A stretch of 33,589 bases of DNA from positions 1 through 33,589 of the forward strand of contig JBAVQS010000333.1 in NCBI GenBank assembly GCA_049694275.1. The letters run 5' to 3'. The notes beneath the pieces are model-generated. The model was not told the origin of the DNA and did no database searches. It worked only from the letters and a program-made list of their open reading frames with translations. Shown here in pieces: positions 31,403 to 33,589 of the stretch. Each line of letters opens with the position of its first letter. The stretch's first letter is position 1. The position numbers and the translations under genes are program-made. This DNA comes from JBAVQS01 sp049694275 (lineage in GTDB: Bacteria; Chloroflexota; Anaerolineae; UBA4142; SHND01).

Positions 31403-32026
31403 TCATAGCCGCGACTGGACCAACCGGAGAATGGCTTCCTTTTGCTCGGCGCTCCCCTTGAAGGGTGCGAGGCGCGTGCGCATCTCCTGGACGTATGCTT
31501 CGTCCTTGATTCCCGCCAGGTTGATCTCGACGTTCAAGAGCGCGGCGCGCAGGCCTGCTTCGGCCAGGAGCGCGGCGGAGCCTGCATCGCTTGCGGCGTT
31601 CTTGTTGCCTTTGGCGGCGACAGGGAGGTCCATGTCCAGAACGTCGGCGCATGCGCTCGCAATATGGAAAGGCACCTCGGCGGCGCGTTTGAGGGCCGAC
31701 TGGATGGCTACCGTGCGCGCAGCCTTATCTTGTTCGGTCTCTTTGGGCAGTTTGTAAGTCGCAATGACGGCGTCATACGCCGCCGAATCCGCTTCGAACA
31801 ATTCCATCAGCGTGCGGCGTTTGCTTTCGGCGCGGGGGATAAGCGCTTCGAGCTCGTCGCTGACGTTTTCGTAATTCTTGCGGCCGACCGTCAGGCGGCA
31901 GACCATGGCGACAAGCGCGGCGCCGAGAGCGCCAGAGAGGGCCGCCGCCGCTCCGCCACCGGGGGCGGGAGAGGGCGATGCGAGCTCGTCGATAAATTCC
32001 TGAATCGTCTTGTCAGAGAACGGCAT
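31403..32026 (-). CDS. Cyclodeaminase/cyclohydrolase family protein (methenyl-THF cyclohydrolase, FchA-like)
   Basis: A 207-residue all-helical protein of the FTCD C-terminal domain family, which includes formimino-THF cyclodeaminase and the methenyl-THF cyclohydrolase FchA of one-carbon metabolism. The signature ASPSPAPGGGAAAALSGALGAALVAMVCRLT is at the N-terminus, followed by the helix with KLPKETEQDKAAR and the conserved AAKGNKNAASDAG. No formiminotransferase domain is fused. The ATG at 32026 is preferred over the GTG at 32038 because AAAGGTG lies nine bases before it. A good promoter lies just upstream. It sits between rpoD and the hydrolase-like gene on the same strand but is separate from both. 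Confidence 0.88.
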   Translation of the reverse strand: MPFSDKTIQEFIDELASPSPAPGGGAAAALSGALGAALVAMVCRLTVGRKNYENVSDELEALIPRAESKRRTLMELFEADSAAYDAVIATYKLPKETEQDKAARTVAIQSALKRAAEVPFHIASACADVLDMDLPVAAKGNKNAASDAGSAALLAEAGLRAALLNVEINLAGIKDEAYVQEMRTRLAPFKGSAEQKEAILRLVQSRL

Positions 32027-32067
32027 TGTGCTCGACACCTTTCAGAGGATTGGAATAGAACAGTGCT

Positions 32068-32096
32068 ATTTTAAACGAGGGAATGGTTTTGCGCAA
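32068..32096 (-). promoter_or_regulatory. Promoter of the cyclodeaminase-family gene
   Basis: Minus-strand TTGCGC (32091-32096), a 17-base spacer and TAAAAT (32068-32073), about 42 bases before the ATG. It uses the same TTGCGC -35 as the orphan response regulator. Confidence 0.65.
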
Positions 32097-32110
32097 ACGC
32101 ATCCCGGAGG

Positions 32111-32146
32111 AAAAAAAGACCCGAAGGGTTCTATTACCCTCCGGGT
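32111..32146 (-). terminator. Terminator of rpoD
   Basis: A ten-pair stem in two blocks (ACCCG-AGGGT at 32119-32129 with ACCCT-CGGGT at 32136-32146), one mismatch, and seven Ts on the minus strand, immediately after the stop codon. Confidence 0.88.
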
Positions 32147-32151
32147 TTGGT

Positions 32152-33423
<1,272 letters not shown>

Positions 33424-33483
33424 TCATTTCTCCCGAAAAAATGCTATGCTAGGTAAATCCACAGGGGGTATAAACAATAAAAT

Positions 33484-33507
33484 TGAGACAGGACGCGGCC
33501 CGTCTCA
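33484..33507 (-). promoter_or_regulatory. Hairpin at the start of the rpoD leader
   Basis: TGAGAC/GTCTCA arms (33484-33489 with 33502-33507) extended by three inner pairs form a nine-pair stem at the very 5' end of the rpoD transcript, followed by ATTTTATT on the minus strand. It could stabilise the mRNA or attenuate transcription. Confidence 0.45.
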
Positions 33508-33513
33508 TTAGAT

Positions 33514-33542
33514 ATTATATGCCAATAATAACCGCTCGTCAA
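33514..33542 (-). promoter_or_regulatory. Promoter of rpoD
   Basis: Minus-strand TTGACG (33537-33542), a 17-base spacer and a perfect TATAAT (33514-33519). Confidence 0.75.
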
Positions 33543-33589
33543 TAGTTTTGGCGATTTTTATCACGAAATACCGGTTTTTGGGCTAAAAA

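Overview
The window looks like a chromosomal piece of a moderately GC-rich bacterium, most likely a member of the Chloroflexota (Anaerolineae-like). This is an inference from three things: lipoproteins with long Pro/Thr-rich linkers, an F420-type luciferase-like oxidoreductase next to housekeeping genes, and a single-sigma RpoD/GreA/LysS background with ordinary sigma-70 promoters. No rRNA, tRNA, CRISPR array, transposase or phage gene was seen.

Layout. (1) 1-1797, minus strand: a type II restriction-modification module, with an Eco57I/PaeR7I-like N6-adenine methylase followed by the first 26 codons of a probable endonuclease cut by the window edge. (2) 2035-15164, plus strand: a complete L-arabinose sensing, uptake and catabolism locus. 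It holds a YesN-type response regulator, a YesM-type histidine kinase and a YtfQ-like sugar-binding lipoprotein in overlapping frames. A second, closely related binding lipoprotein follows, then an intra-operon hairpin terminator, a double-NBD ATPase, two different permeases, araA, araB and araD. The logic matches three-component arabinose sensing (AraPST-like) feeding a YtfQRT/YjfF-like transporter and the isomerase-kinase-epimerase route to xylulose-5-phosphate. (3) 15355-17056, plus strand: an aldo/keto reductase and a membrane-anchored penta-haem NapC/NirT-like cytochrome. (4) 17147-20347, minus strand: a secreted EXORDIUM/PHI-1-like protein and a long-chain acyl-CoA ligase. The 540-base gap between them holds a strong promoter, a run of hairpins and a terminator on the minus strand, and is the best candidate here for an undescribed structured RNA. 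(5) 20610-22573: a lipoprotein and a convergent membrane protein. (6) 22634-25599, minus strand: greA, lysS and an LLM-family oxidoreductase. (7) 25690-28032: a methyltransferase, an orphan response regulator with an incomplete receiver, and a WecG/TagA glycosyltransferase. (8) 28088-33423, minus strand: a class III aminotransferase, an overlapping pair of degenerate enzymes (PAP2-like and alpha/beta-hydrolase-like), a cyclodeaminase-type folate enzyme and rpoD.

Regulatory signals are unusually readable. Several genes have near-consensus promoters with 17-18 base spacers (greA has a perfect TTGACA-N17-TATAAT), and most transcription units end in clear GC-rich hairpins with T-runs. Two hairpin terminators sit in 5' leaders (fadD, and the RNA upstream of the EXORDIUM-like gene), suggesting attenuation. 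Several perfect long palindromes without T-runs (6224-6252, 22588-22623, 28045-28081) may be dispersed repeats.
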